This document shows positions 25,402 through 33,139 of a DNA stretch of 39,770 nt, one piece after another. The position numbers were made by a program, and so were the translations under genes. Origin of the DNA: Deltaproteobacteria bacterium (GTDB lineage Bacteria > Desulfobacterota > Binatia > UBA12015). Under the pieces are notes generated by a model. It was given only the letters and a program-made list of their open reading frames with translations. It ran no database searches and was not told the origin of the DNA. The stretch's first letter is position 1; each line of letters opens with the position of its first letter. Location: the NCBI GenBank assembly GCA_016874795.1, contig VGTG01000042.1, forward strand, positions 1-39,770. The letters run 5' to 3'.

Positions 25402-26786
25402 TGGACGAGGGCTACGACCTCGCGGTCGTCGGCGGCGGGCCGGGCGGCTACACGGCCGCGATCCGTGCGGCGCAGCTCGGGATGCGCACCGTGCTCGTCG
25501 AGCGGGAAAAGCTCGGCGGCGTCTGCGGCAACTGGGGCTGCATTCCCTCGAAGGCGATCATCCGCTCCGCCGAGATCTACGACCTCGCGCGCCGCGGCGA
25601 GAGCCTCGGGATCGTCGCCGACGGGCTTCGCTTCGACTACGAGCGCATCGTCGCGCACAGCCGCGAAGCGGCGGACCGCGTCTCGCGCGGCGTGCAGACG
25701 TTGATGAAGAAGAACCGCATCGACGTCGTCGCGGGCGAGGGGCGGATCGACGGCGAGCATCGGCTCGTCGTCGACGGCAAGGACGTCGTGGATGCGGAGC
25801 GGATCCTCCTCGCGGCGGGCTCCGCGGAGCGGCTCCTTCCGGGGATCGAGGTCGATCCCCCGCGTGTGATGACCTCGCGCGAGCTTCTCGCGGACGCGAC
25901 GCTGCCCGCGAGCGTGGTCATCGTCGGCGGCGGCGCGATCGGAGTCGAGTTCGGCTACGTCTTCTCCTGTCTCGGCGTGGAGGTGACGATCGTCGAGCTC
26001 GAGCGGCATCTCCTTCCCGGCGTCGACGAGACGATCGCGCGCGAGCTGCAGCGGTCGTTCTCGAAGCGAAAGGTCACCGTCAAGACGCAGTGTGCCTTTG
26101 CGAGCCTCGAGAGCGGAGAGTCGAGCGTCACCGTTCGGGTGCGCGGTCCGAAGGGCGAGGAAGCGATCACGGCGGAGCGCTGCGTGGTCGCCGTCGGGCG
26201 GCGACCGCGGGCGGCGGAGCTCGGTCTCGCGGAAGCCGGCATCGCGGTCGATCGCGGGCTCGTGCGCGTGAACGATCGCTACGAGACGAGCGTCCCGCAC
26301 ATCCTCGCGATCGGGGACCTGATCGACTCGCCGCCGCTCGCGCACGTCGCTTCGTCGGAGGGAATCGCCGCGGTCGAGATCGCGCTGGGCCGCCGTCCGC
26401 CGGGCCGCCTCGACGCGACGCGGATCCCGGCGTGCGTCTACTGCCATCCGGAGGTCGCGACGATCGGACGGAGCGAGGCGCAGGCGAAGGCGGACGGGTA
26501 CGACGTCCGCTGCGGCACGTTCGCTCTCCGCGCGCTCGGACGCGCCGTCGCGAGCGGCGATCTCGAGGGCATGGTCAAGGTGGTGACCGACGCGCGCACG
26601 GGCGAGCTCCTCGGCTGCCACGTGATCGGCGGCTCGGCGACCGAAGTGATCGCGGAAGCGGCGATGCTGATGAACCTCGAAGGGACGATCTGGGACATGG
26701 CGCACACCGTGCACGCGCACCCCACGTTCGCCGAGGGAACGATGGAAGCGGCCCTGAACGCGCTCGGCGAGGGTCTCAGCGCATGA
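25398..26786 (+). CDS. lpdA: Dihydrolipoamide dehydrogenase, E3
   Basis: 462 residues. An FAD enzyme that reoxidises dihydrolipoamide with NAD+. FAD-binding GGGPGGYTAAI is near the N-terminus and the redox disulfide GGVCGNWGCIPSK has C43 and C48. The NAD-binding GGGAIGVEFG and C-terminal His-Glu region HAHPTFAEGTMEA are present. Two ATGs in tandem (25398 and 25401) could start it; GAGAGG sits nearer an ideal distance from the second. It overlaps aceF by 4 bp and lipB by 4 bp, so it is translated as part of one operon. Confidence 0.96.
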   Translation: MMDEGYDLAVVGGGPGGYTAAIRAAQLGMRTVLVEREKLGGVCGNWGCIPSKAIIRSAEIYDLARRGESLGIVADGLRFDYERIVAHSREAADRVSRGVQTLMKKNRIDVVAGEGRIDGEHRLVVDGKDVVDAERILLAAGSAERLLPGIEVDPPRVMTSRELLADATLPASVVIVGGGAIGVEFGYVFSCLGVEVTIVELERHLLPGVDETIARELQRSFSKRKVTVKTQCAFASLESGESSVTVRVRGPKGEEAITAERCVVAVGRRPRAAELGLAEAGIAVDRGLVRVNDRYETSVPHILAIGDLIDSPPLAHVASSEGIAAVEIALGRRPPGRLDATRIPACVYCHPEVATIGRSEAQAKADGYDVRCGTFALRALGRAVASGDLEGMVKVVTDARTGELLGCHVIGGSATEVIAEAAMLMNLEGTIWDMAHTVHAHPTFAEGTMEAALNALGEGLSA

Positions 26787-27481
26787 GCGTCGCTTCGGCC
26801 CACGCTCCGGCGCGCGAGCTTCGCGCTCGCTGGCTCGGACGGATCGACTTCGAGTCGGCGCTCGCGCTGCAGGAGGAGATCGTGCGGGAGCACGCGCGCT
26901 GCGGCGACACGCTGCTCCTCCTCGAGCACGAGCCGGTCTACACGACGGGACGGTTGGGCAAGATCGAGAACCTTCCCGGATCGAGGGAGGACGGGATCGG
27001 GGACGTCCCCGTGCGACGCATCGGCCGCGGCGGCGACGTGACCTATCACGGACCGGGACAGCTCGTCGGCTACGCTCTCGTCGATCTGCGCGCGCGCGGC
27101 GGCGACGTGCATCGGTTCCTCCGCGCGCTCGAGGCGGGCGTCCTCGGTTGCCTGCAGGACTTCGGCGTGTTGGCGGGACGCTGGCCCGGACGGACGGGAG
27201 CTTGGGTCTTCGGTGCAGCACCGAACGCGCCGGTCGCGCCGCGGAAGATCGCCTCGATCGGGATCGGCGTCCGGCGCGGCATCTCGATGCACGGCTTCGC
27301 GGTGAACCTGTCGGTCGATCTCCGCCGCTTCGAAACGATCGTTCCGTGCGGTATCGAGGGAGTCGAGATGACGTCGGTCGAGAGGGAAACGGGACGATCG
27401 CCCACGGTCGAGGTCGCGGCGGAAGCGGCTGCGACGCGCCTCGCGAGCGCGCTCGACGAGCTCGCGGAGGCGGCCCGATGA
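26783..27481 (+). CDS. lipB: Octanoyltransferase, lipoate-protein ligase B
   Basis: 232 residues. It transfers octanoyl from acyl carrier protein to the lipoyl domain lysine. The active Cys is C189 in VPCGIEGVEMTS and the catalytic Lys is K155 in RKIASIGIG. The conserved RGGDVTYHGPGQLVGY stretch starts near residue 82, and GDTLLLLEHEPVYTTGR is at 41-56. An extra GAAPNAPVAP loop precedes the Lys. It is coupled to lpdA upstream and lipA downstream through ATGA overlaps, so its product acts on the E2 of the same operon. Confidence 0.95.
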   Translation: MSVASAHAPARELRARWLGRIDFESALALQEEIVREHARCGDTLLLLEHEPVYTTGRLGKIENLPGSREDGIGDVPVRRIGRGGDVTYHGPGQLVGYALVDLRARGGDVHRFLRALEAGVLGCLQDFGVLAGRWPGRTGAWVFGAAPNAPVAPRKIASIGIGVRRGISMHGFAVNLSVDLRRFETIVPCGIEGVEMTSVERETGRSPTVEVAAEAAATRLASALDELAEAAR

Positions 27482-28353
27482 GCGCGACCTCCGCTCCGCG
27501 CGCGCGGCGGCACCCGGAGTGGATCCGCGCGCGGATGCCCTCCGGGGAGGGCTACCGCCGCACGCGCGCGATCGTCGCCGAGTCGGGGATCGCCACGGTC
27601 TGCGAGGAGGCCCGCTGCCCGAACCTCGGCGAGTGCTGGGCACACGGCACCGCCACATTCATGCTGATGGGCGATACGTGCACGAGGAACTGCGGCTTCT
27701 GCGCCGTCTCGCACGGACGCCCGAAGCCGCTCGATCCGCTCGAGCCGGAACGCCTCGCGACCGCGGTCGAGCGACTCGGTCTCGCGCACGTCGTGATCAC
27801 CTCCGTCGATCGCGACGACCTCGCGGACTTCGGCTCGAGCCACTTCGCGGCCGCTGCGCGCGCCGTGCGGGAGCGGGTGCCGTCGTGTCGGATCGAGGTC
27901 TTGACGCCCGACTTCCAGGGTCGGCGCGAGAGCGCGCGCGAGGTCGCGAGTGCGCCGATCGAGGTCTACAACCACAACCTCGAGACCGTGCCTCGTCTCT
28001 ACAAGCGCGCGCGCGCCGGAGCGCGCTACGAGCGCTCACTGGACGTGCTGCGCGTCGCGCGCGAGACCCGCGTTGGCCTCTTGGTCAAGGCGGGCTTGAT
28101 GCTCGGGCTCGGCGAGGAAGAGAGCGAGGTCCTCGCGGTTCTACGCGATCTCCGCCAGGTCGGCTGCGACGTTCTCACGCTCGGTCAGTATTTGCAGCCG
28201 ACGCGCGACCATCTGCCCGTGGAGCGCTATCTCCATCCCGACGAGTTCCGGAGCCTCGGCGAAGCGGCTCGTACGCTCGGCTTTCGACACGTGGAATCGG
28301 GCCCGCTGGTACGAAGCTCGTACCACGCGTGGTCGCACGTGCCCGAAACTTGA
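27478..28353 (+). CDS. lipA: Lipoyl synthase, radical SAM
   Basis: 291 residues. It inserts two sulfurs into the octanoyl chain on the E2. The auxiliary cluster ligands are C42, C47 and C53 in VCEEARCPNLGEC, the radical SAM cluster ligands C68, C72 and C75 in CTRNCGFC, and the C-terminal RSSYHA carries the conserved Ser. All signature residues are present, so it should be functional. It is the last gene of the aceF-lpdA-lipB-lipA operon. Downstream lies a run of eight T residues (28368-28375 region) but no clear stem. Confidence 0.96.
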   Translation: MSATSAPRARRHPEWIRARMPSGEGYRRTRAIVAESGIATVCEEARCPNLGECWAHGTATFMLMGDTCTRNCGFCAVSHGRPKPLDPLEPERLATAVERLGLAHVVITSVDRDDLADFGSSHFAAAARAVRERVPSCRIEVLTPDFQGRRESAREVASAPIEVYNHNLETVPRLYKRARAGARYERSLDVLRVARETRVGLLVKAGLMLGLGEEESEVLAVLRDLRQVGCDVLTLGQYLQPTRDHLPVERYLHPDEFRSLGEAARTLGFRHVESGPLVRSSYHAWSHVPET

Positions 28354-28458
28354 GCGTTACGTTTTTTTTCGATCGCCGTAGCAATTGCGTCGCCGGCCCG
28401 TTTCCCGTAGGGACACCCCGGCCCCGAACCGACCCGCGGGTGGGTCCGGAGGAAGCGG

Positions 28459-29097
28459 ATGCTCAAGCTCTACGATTACCCTCAATGTCCGTTCAGCCAG
28501 AAGACGCGAATCGTGCTGGCGGAGAAGCAGCTCGACTACGAGAAGATCATCGTCGACCTGAGAAAGAGGGAGCAGTTCGACCCGTCGTTCCTCGCCCTGA
28601 ATCCGTTCCACAAGGTTCCGGTCCTCGTCGAAGAGGAAGAAGGCGAAGAGAACCCGACGGTCATCTACGACTCGACGGTCATCGACGAGTATCTCGAGGA
28701 CGAGTACCCCGAGCCCGCGCTGCTTCCACCCCCGGGCGACTCCGCGGCGCGGAGCCGGATCCGCCAGCTCGAGGACTACGCCGACATCGCGTTCGTGCTG
28801 CCCGCCGGGAACCTCCTCACCGAGCACGTGAAGCGTGAGGAGGAGCGTGACGTCGAGCGCCTCCGCCGCGCCAAGGAAGAGGTCGATCGCGCGTTTCTCC
28901 TGCTCGAGCGCGAGCTGCAGGGCGGGCGCCAGTTCCTCGGCGGCGACCAGTTCACCCTGGCGGATGCGGCCTTCGCGCCGAGGCTTCTCCTCCTGATGAG
29001 CCGGAACGTCGAGCTCCCCGAGGGCACGCGTGCGCTGCGGGGCTACATCGACCGCCTGCGCCAGCGCGAGAGCGTCCGCCGCCTCGACGGGATTTGA
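28459..29097 (+). CDS. Glutathione S-transferase-like protein
   Basis: 212 residues. The N-terminal thioredoxin-fold domain has the Cys of PQCPFSQKTRIVL in place of the usual Ser/Tyr. The conserved NPFHKVPVL (cis-Pro) and YDSTVIDEYLEDEYPEP follow, and the C-terminal all-helical domain includes FTLADAAFAPRL. The pattern is that of beta/omega-type GST or stringent-starvation-like proteins. It conjugates glutathione or works as a chaperone-like regulator; the substrate is unknown. A GGAGGAAG lies upstream of the ATG at 28459. Confidence 0.85.
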   Translation: MLKLYDYPQCPFSQKTRIVLAEKQLDYEKIIVDLRKREQFDPSFLALNPFHKVPVLVEEEEGEENPTVIYDSTVIDEYLEDEYPEPALLPPPGDSAARSRIRQLEDYADIAFVLPAGNLLTEHVKREEERDVERLRRAKEEVDRAFLLLERELQGGRQFLGGDQFTLADAAFAPRLLLLMSRNVELPEGTRALRGYIDRLRQRESVRRLDGI

Positions 29098-29098
29098 T

Positions 29099-29200
29099 TG
29101 AACCAGGGGCACGCGCCCCCGCCCCGCGCGGCGAAGCCTGAGCCGTGCCGCACTCCCGCGCTCGCTTTCGCTTTCGGCCGCGCGCTGCGCGCGCGGAGCT
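29099..29200 (+). repeat. Intergenic two-hairpin element, copy C
   Basis: It lies between the GST gene and the convergent glgC. The hairpin GGGGC/GCCCC is at 29106-29119, GCGGCGAAGCCTGAGC at about 29129-29144, and the hairpin CCGCGCGC-TGC-GCGCGCGG at 29178-29196. It matches copies A (3.1 kb) and B (10.7 kb) and begins 4 bp after the GST stop. Confidence 0.6.
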
Positions 29201-29214
29201 GCTCGCCGCTCTCT

Positions 29215-30447
29215 CTAAACGTCAGGCCGGTTGTTCTTGGGGATCACGACCACGCCGCCGGACGTGACGGTGTAGCGCTCGCGGTCGCGGGCGAGGTCGT
29301 GGCCGAGCGTACCGCCGTCCTCGACGACCACGTTCTTGTCGAGGATCGCCCGCTGGAGACGCGCGCCCCGGCCGATCGCACAGTTCTCGAAGACGACCGA
29401 GTCGACGATCTCGGCGCCGTCGTGCACGACGACGTTCCGACCGAGCACGGAGCGGATCACGCGCGCTCCATTCACGATGCAGCCTTCCGACACGAGGGAG
29501 TCGCGCACCTCCACCGAGCGTCCGCCGCCGGCGTCGGCGAACTTCGCCGGCGGATTCGGAAACGGTGCCGTGCGGAGCGGCCAGCGCGGGTTATAGAGGT
29601 CGAGCTCCGGCAGCGGAGCGATCAGGTCCATGTTCGCCGCGTAGTAGCTGTCGAGCGTGCCGACATCGCGCCAGTAGCGATTGCTCTCGACCGTCGTTCC
29701 GGGGAGGCGGTTCGACGTGAAGTCGTACGCGAACGTGCGCGCGCGATCGAGATGATCCGGGATGAAGTGACGCCCGAAGTCGTGCGAAGCTTGCCCGCCG
29801 ACGCGTGTCAGGCTGTCGAGGAGGAACTCCGCGTCGAAGAGGTAGTTGCCCATCGAGGCGAGACAGAGGCCCGGCTGCCCGGGAATCTCCGGCGGCACGG
29901 ACGGCTTCTCGTCGAAGCGGACGACGCGGCGCTCGGCGTCGACCTCGAGGATGCCGAGGCCCGAAGCGTCCGCGCGCGGCACGGGAAGGCTCGCGACCGT
30001 GACCTCGGCTCGCGTCGCGACGTGCTGCTCGACCATCTGACGCACGTCCATCCGATAGATGTGATCGGCCCCGAAGACGGCGACGAGATCCGGCCGATAG
30101 TTCTCGATCAGGTTCAGATTCTGGAAGATCGCGTCGGCCGTGCCCTGGTACCACACGTTTCCACGGCGCATCTGGGCGGGCACGGGCGAGACGAAGTGCT
30201 CGCGAAGAAGGCCGCCGAGCTGCCAGCCGGCCGCGAGATGCTCGATCAAGGACTGCGACTTGAACTGCACCATCACGTAGATGGACAGGATCCCCGAGTT
30301 GACGAGGTTCGAGAGCACGAAGTCGACGAGCCGATACTTGCCGCCGAAGGGCACCGCCGGCTTTGCACGCTCGCGCGTCAGCGGCTGGAGGCGGGTCCCT
30401 TCGCCGCCCGCCATCACCATCCCGAGGATCCGCAGGTCTCCCGCCAT
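29215..30447 (-). CDS. glgC: Glucose-1-phosphate adenylyltransferase
   Basis: 410 residues. It makes ADP-glucose for glycogen synthesis. The signature [20 protein letters not shown] starts near residue 11, with [26 protein letters not shown] and GADHIYRMD in the catalytic domain. The C-terminal left-handed beta-helix repeats ([14 protein letters not shown] and [13 protein letters not shown] type) are full length. No glgA or glgB is next to it. It is divergent from a small ferredoxin gene and convergent with the GST gene. Confidence 0.96.
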   Translation of the reverse strand: MAGDLRILGMVMAGGEGTRLQPLTRERAKPAVPFGGKYRLVDFVLSNLVNSGILSIYVMVQFKSQSLIEHLAAGWQLGGLLREHFVSPVPAQMRRGNVWYQGTADAIFQNLNLIENYRPDLVAVFGADHIYRMDVRQMVEQHVATRAEVTVASLPVPRADASGLGILEVDAERRVVRFDEKPSVPPEIPGQPGLCLASMGNYLFDAEFLLDSLTRVGGQASHDFGRHFIPDHLDRARTFAYDFTSNRLPGTTVESNRYWRDVGTLDSYYAANMDLIAPLPELDLYNPRWPLRTAPFPNPPAKFADAGGGRSVEVRDSLVSEGCIVNGARVIRSVLGRNVVVHDGAEIVDSVVFENCAIGRGARLQRAILDKNVVVEDGGTLGHDLARDRERYTVTSGGVVVIPKNNRPDV

Positions 30448-30568
30448 GCTCCGGGGGAGACTGGCCGCCGGTGCGCGGGCGAGTCAAGATCAGCGACCCG
30501 AGAATGCGGCCTGACGCGGCGCGCATGGTAGGAAGTCGATCGTAAGGAAGCCGGCTGGACGAAGAGGA

Positions 30569-30787
30569 ATGGATCCGGAAGAGGAAGAGCGGCGGCGCCT
30601 CGCGATCGTCGAGTCGTACAAGGTCGTCTGCATCTGCAACAAGATCCGGCGCGGCGTGATCCAGCGTGCGATCGACGACGGGGCGGCGACGATCGACGAC
30701 GTGCGCCGTCGGACGCGCGCCGCGACGGGGCCGTGCGGCTCGAAGCGCTGCGGTCCGGTGATCCAGCGCATGCTGCGGCGGGATTGA
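30569..30787 (+). CDS. Bfd-like [2Fe-2S] small ferredoxin
   Basis: 72 residues. Two Cys pairs in VVCICNKIRRGVIQRAI and GPCGSKRCGPVIQRML, with the C-x-C ... C-x4-C spacing of bacterioferritin-associated ferredoxin and the BFD-like domain. It would bind one [2Fe-2S] cluster and pass electrons; in Bfd the partner is bacterioferritin. Here the nearest iron-related genes are rubrerythrin, 100 bp on, and the Fur-family regulator, so rubrerythrin is a plausible partner. That last link is inference from position. Confidence 0.75.
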   Translation: MDPEEEERRRLAIVESYKVVCICNKIRRGVIQRAIDDGAATIDDVRRRTRAATGPCGSKRCGPVIQRMLRRD

Positions 30788-30830
30788 GCGCGGCTTGCGG
30801 CACCGCACCTTCGTCGATAGGTTCGCCAAA

Positions 30831-30845
30831 CGAGAATTATTCTCG
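30831..30845. promoter_or_regulatory. 7-1-7 palindromic operator (Fur/PerR-like)
   Basis: CGAGAAT-T-ATTCTCG is a perfect 7-1-7 inverted repeat, the geometry of Fur and PerR boxes, 47 bp upstream of the rubrerythrin start. A Fur-family gene lies 1.1 kb downstream, so it is a likely binding site for that protein. A 6-bp hairpin GGAGCC/GGCTCC at 30849-30864 follows in the leader. Confidence 0.6.
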
Positions 30846-30891
30846 ATAGGAGCCTGCGGGCTCCCGGCACGAACAAAGGAGGAGAACGATC

Positions 30892-31311
30892 ATGCCGAAG
30901 CTGGAGGGGTCGAAGACCCACGAGAATCTGAAGGCTGCCTTCGCCGGCGAGTCGCAGGCGAACCGCCGCTACCTCTACTTCGCGCGGCGCGCCGACATCG
31001 AGGGGTATCCGGACGTGGGAGGCCTCTTCCGTGACACCTCCGAGGCGGAGACCGGACACGCGTTCGGCCACCTCGACTTCCTGAAGGAGGTGGGCGACCC
31101 GGCGACCGGTCTGCCGATCGGCGACACCGACGCGAACCTGAAGGCCGCCGTCGCGGGCGAGACCTTCGAGTACACGGAGATGTATCCCGGCTACGCGAAG
31201 ATCGCGCGGCAGGAGGGGTACAACGAGATCGCGGAGTGGTTCGAGACTCTCGCGAAGGCCGAGAAGTCGCACGCCGGCCGCTTCCAGAAGGGCCTCGACG
31301 GCCTCGGGTGA
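30892..31311 (+). CDS. Rubrerythrin (diiron peroxidase, without rubredoxin domain)
   Basis: 139 residues. A four-helix ferritin-like protein with diiron motifs EAETGH and EKSH, plus E residues in AFAGESQANRR and GETFEYTEMY. It reduces hydrogen peroxide in the cytoplasm. The usual C-terminal rubredoxin domain with two CxxC is missing, so it needs another electron donor. The strong ribosome site AAAGGAGGAG precedes the ATG. It is preceded by a palindromic operator and followed by DUF3501 and a Fur-family gene, which points to peroxide-responsive control. Confidence 0.92.
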   Translation: MPKLEGSKTHENLKAAFAGESQANRRYLYFARRADIEGYPDVGGLFRDTSEAETGHAFGHLDFLKEVGDPATGLPIGDTDANLKAAVAGETFEYTEMYPGYAKIARQEGYNEIAEWFETLAKAEKSHAGRFQKGLDGLG

Positions 31312-31317
31312 GACGCT

Positions 31318-31362
31318 CCGCGGGGAGAGGACGGCCGCTGCGCTGGCCGTCCTCTCTCGCGG
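31318..31362 (+). terminator. Strong hairpin after rubrerythrin
   Basis: A 12-bp perfect stem (31325-31336 with 31345-31356; GAGAGGACGGCC and its complement, loop GCTGCGCT), extended by a 5-bp CCGCG/CGCGG stem outside. It lies in the 77-bp gap between rubrerythrin and DUF3501. It lacks a T-run, so it may partly terminate transcription or protect the rubrerythrin 3' end. Confidence 0.5.
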
Positions 31363-31388
31363 CAGACGAGGGTCTGAGGACGGCTCAC

Positions 31389-31967
31389 ATGCGAAAGGTC
31401 TCGCTCGACGACGTGTCGGGCATCGAGCGTTACGCGAAGGTGCGCGACGACGCGCGCCGGCGCATCATCGAGATCAAGCGTCACCGGCGCATCCCGCTCG
31501 GGGATCGCGTGACGCTCGTGTTCGAGAACTTCGATACGGTGCTGTACCAGATCCAGGAGATGTGTCTGGTCGAGCGGATCGTCGACATCGACAAGGTTCG
31601 CGAGGAGATCCGCGTCTACAACGAGCTCCTGCCTTCGGAGCGCGAGCTTTCCGCAACGCTCCTGATCGAGGTGACGGACCCGACGAGGATCGTGGAGGAC
31701 CTCCACTCGCTCGTCGGAATCGACGAGTGCGTTCGCTTCGTCGTGAACGGGAAGGAGTTCCCGGCGCACTTCGCTCCCGGGCAGAGCACCGAGGACCGGC
31801 TCTCGGCCGTCCAGTACGTGCGCTTCGCGCTTTCCGAGGAGGCGGCGAGCGAGCTCGCCCGCGCCGGAAGCCGCGTCGAGGTCAAGATCGAGCATCCACG
31901 CTACCGCGCCGGCCACGCGCTCAGCGAGGACGAGCGCGCGAGCCTCGCGCGGGATCTCGCCGCGTGA
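31389..31967 (+). CDS. DUF3501 family protein
   Basis: 192 residues. Sequence features such as YAKVRDDARRRIIEIKRHRRIPLGD near the start, then FENFDTVLYQIQEMCLVERI and LPSERELSATLLIEV, match the DUF3501 family, found beside rubrerythrin and Fur-type regulators in many genomes. No catalytic motif is known to me. It is soluble, without signal or membrane helices. It overlaps the Fur-family gene by GTGA, so translation is coupled; a role in peroxide or iron response is inferred only from the neighbours. Confidence 0.85.
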   Translation: MRKVSLDDVSGIERYAKVRDDARRRIIEIKRHRRIPLGDRVTLVFENFDTVLYQIQEMCLVERIVDIDKVREEIRVYNELLPSERELSATLLIEVTDPTRIVEDLHSLVGIDECVRFVVNGKEFPAHFAPGQSTEDRLSAVQYVRFALSEEAASELARAGSRVEVKIEHPRYRAGHALSEDERASLARDLAA

Positions 31968-32398
31968 AGGCCGGCGCGTACGCCGCGGGTGAGGGGCGCG
32001 AGCGCCGCTCGACGCGTCAGCTCGAAGCGACGTATCGCGCGCTCTGCGAACGCGACGATCATCCATCGGCGGAGCAGGTCTACGCCAGCGTTCGAGCCGC
32101 GCTTCCGTCGACGAGCCGCGGGACGGTCTACCGAAACCTGCAGAAGCTCGTGGAGGACGAGCGGATCCGCGTCGTTCCCGTCGCCGGCCGCTCGGCGCGC
32201 TACGACGGACGCGTCGAGCCGCACGATCACTTCGTCTGCACCGCATGCGGGGATCTCGTGGACGTCCATCGCGCGGATGCTCCCGTCGCGAAGCCGCCGC
32301 GCGGTCTCGGCGGACATCGCATCGAAGCGGTCGCTGTGACGTACTTCGGTCTCTGCCGCGGCTGTCGACCTGCGACGTCGCCGCGTGCGATGGATTGA
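31964..32398 (+). CDS. Fur-family transcriptional regulator (PerR-like)
   Basis: 144 residues. The winged helix at about 20-80 contains TSRGTVYRNLQKLVEDERI, and PHDHFVCTACGDLVDV has the H-D-H metal residues (H87, D88, H89). C92/C95 and C131/C134 form the structural zinc site. It starts at the GTG overlapping the DUF3501 stop. Since rubrerythrin genes are PerR targets in other bacteria, I read it as a PerR-type peroxide sensor acting on the palindrome at 30831. Fur (iron) or Zur (zinc) cannot be excluded. Confidence 0.88.
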   Translation: MKAGAYAAGEGRERRSTRQLEATYRALCERDDHPSAEQVYASVRAALPSTSRGTVYRNLQKLVEDERIRVVPVAGRSARYDGRVEPHDHFVCTACGDLVDVHRADAPVAKPPRGLGGHRIEAVAVTYFGLCRGCRPATSPRAMD

Positions 32399-32405
32399 GG
32401 CCGCG

Positions 32406-33053
32406 ATGAGCTTGCCCGAGGAGATCGCGCTCTTTCCGCTGCCGAACGTCGTCCTGTTCCCGACCGTCGACCTGCCGCTGCACATCTTCGAGCCGCGCTA
32501 CCGAGAGATGGTCGCGGACGCGATGAAGGCGGACCGCCTGATCGGGATGGTGCTCCTGCGCGGCGACTGGCGGCGCGAGTACCACGCGCACCCCGACGTC
32601 TACTCGATCGGCTGCGTCGGCCGGATCGAGAAGTTCGACCTCCTGCCCGACGGACGCTCGAACCTCGTATTGCAGGGCCTCGAGCGCTTCGAGATCGTCG
32701 AGGAGCTCGGCGGCCGGGCCTACCGTCGTGCTCGCGTACGCTGGACGCCGACCGCGCCCGAGGAGGCTCCGCCCGGCGTCCGTGAGCAGCTTCGGCAGGG
32801 CGCTCTCGGCCTCCTCGCCGAAGGGGGCCGGAGCCGCGCGGAGAAGATCTGGAGCGGTCTTCCCACCGAGTGGGACAAGCTCGTCAACCTGCTCTCGTTC
32901 GGGCTGCCGTTCGGCGAGGTCGAGAAGCTCGCCCTCCTCGAATGTGCCGAGACGAATCGCCGCGCTTCGCGGCTGATCGAGATCATCGAGTTCCGCCTGG
33001 CCGAGCAGGCCTGTCTCGGGCCTGGTTTCGGCGAGAACGAACCGAGACACTGA
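32406..33053 (+). CDS. LON-substrate-binding-domain protein
   Basis: 215 residues. The N-terminal domain of Lon protease alone: FPLPNVVLFPTVDLPLHIFEPRYREM, GCVGRIEKFDLLPDGRSNLVLQG and RAYRRARVRWTP. There is no ATPase or protease domain. Single-domain LON proteins are widely distributed and of unclear function, perhaps protein quality control. It begins 7 bp after the Fur-family stop and may be co-transcribed with it. Confidence 0.88.
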   Translation: MSLPEEIALFPLPNVVLFPTVDLPLHIFEPRYREMVADAMKADRLIGMVLLRGDWRREYHAHPDVYSIGCVGRIEKFDLLPDGRSNLVLQGLERFEIVEELGGRAYRRARVRWTPTAPEEAPPGVREQLRQGALGLLAEGGRSRAEKIWSGLPTEWDKLVNLLSFGLPFGEVEKLALLECAETNRRASRLIEIIEFRLAEQACLGPGFGENEPRH

Positions 33054-33139
33054 GACCGCCGCCCCGACCGTGGAAACACCCGGTCCGGCGTGAATGGGCG
33101 GGCGATGCTACACGTCGAATCAGCCCCTGGAGGCTCACC

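Noticed and set aside
28361-28380. Run of eight T after lipA as an intrinsic terminator
   Set aside because: No GC-rich stem of useful length lies directly before it.
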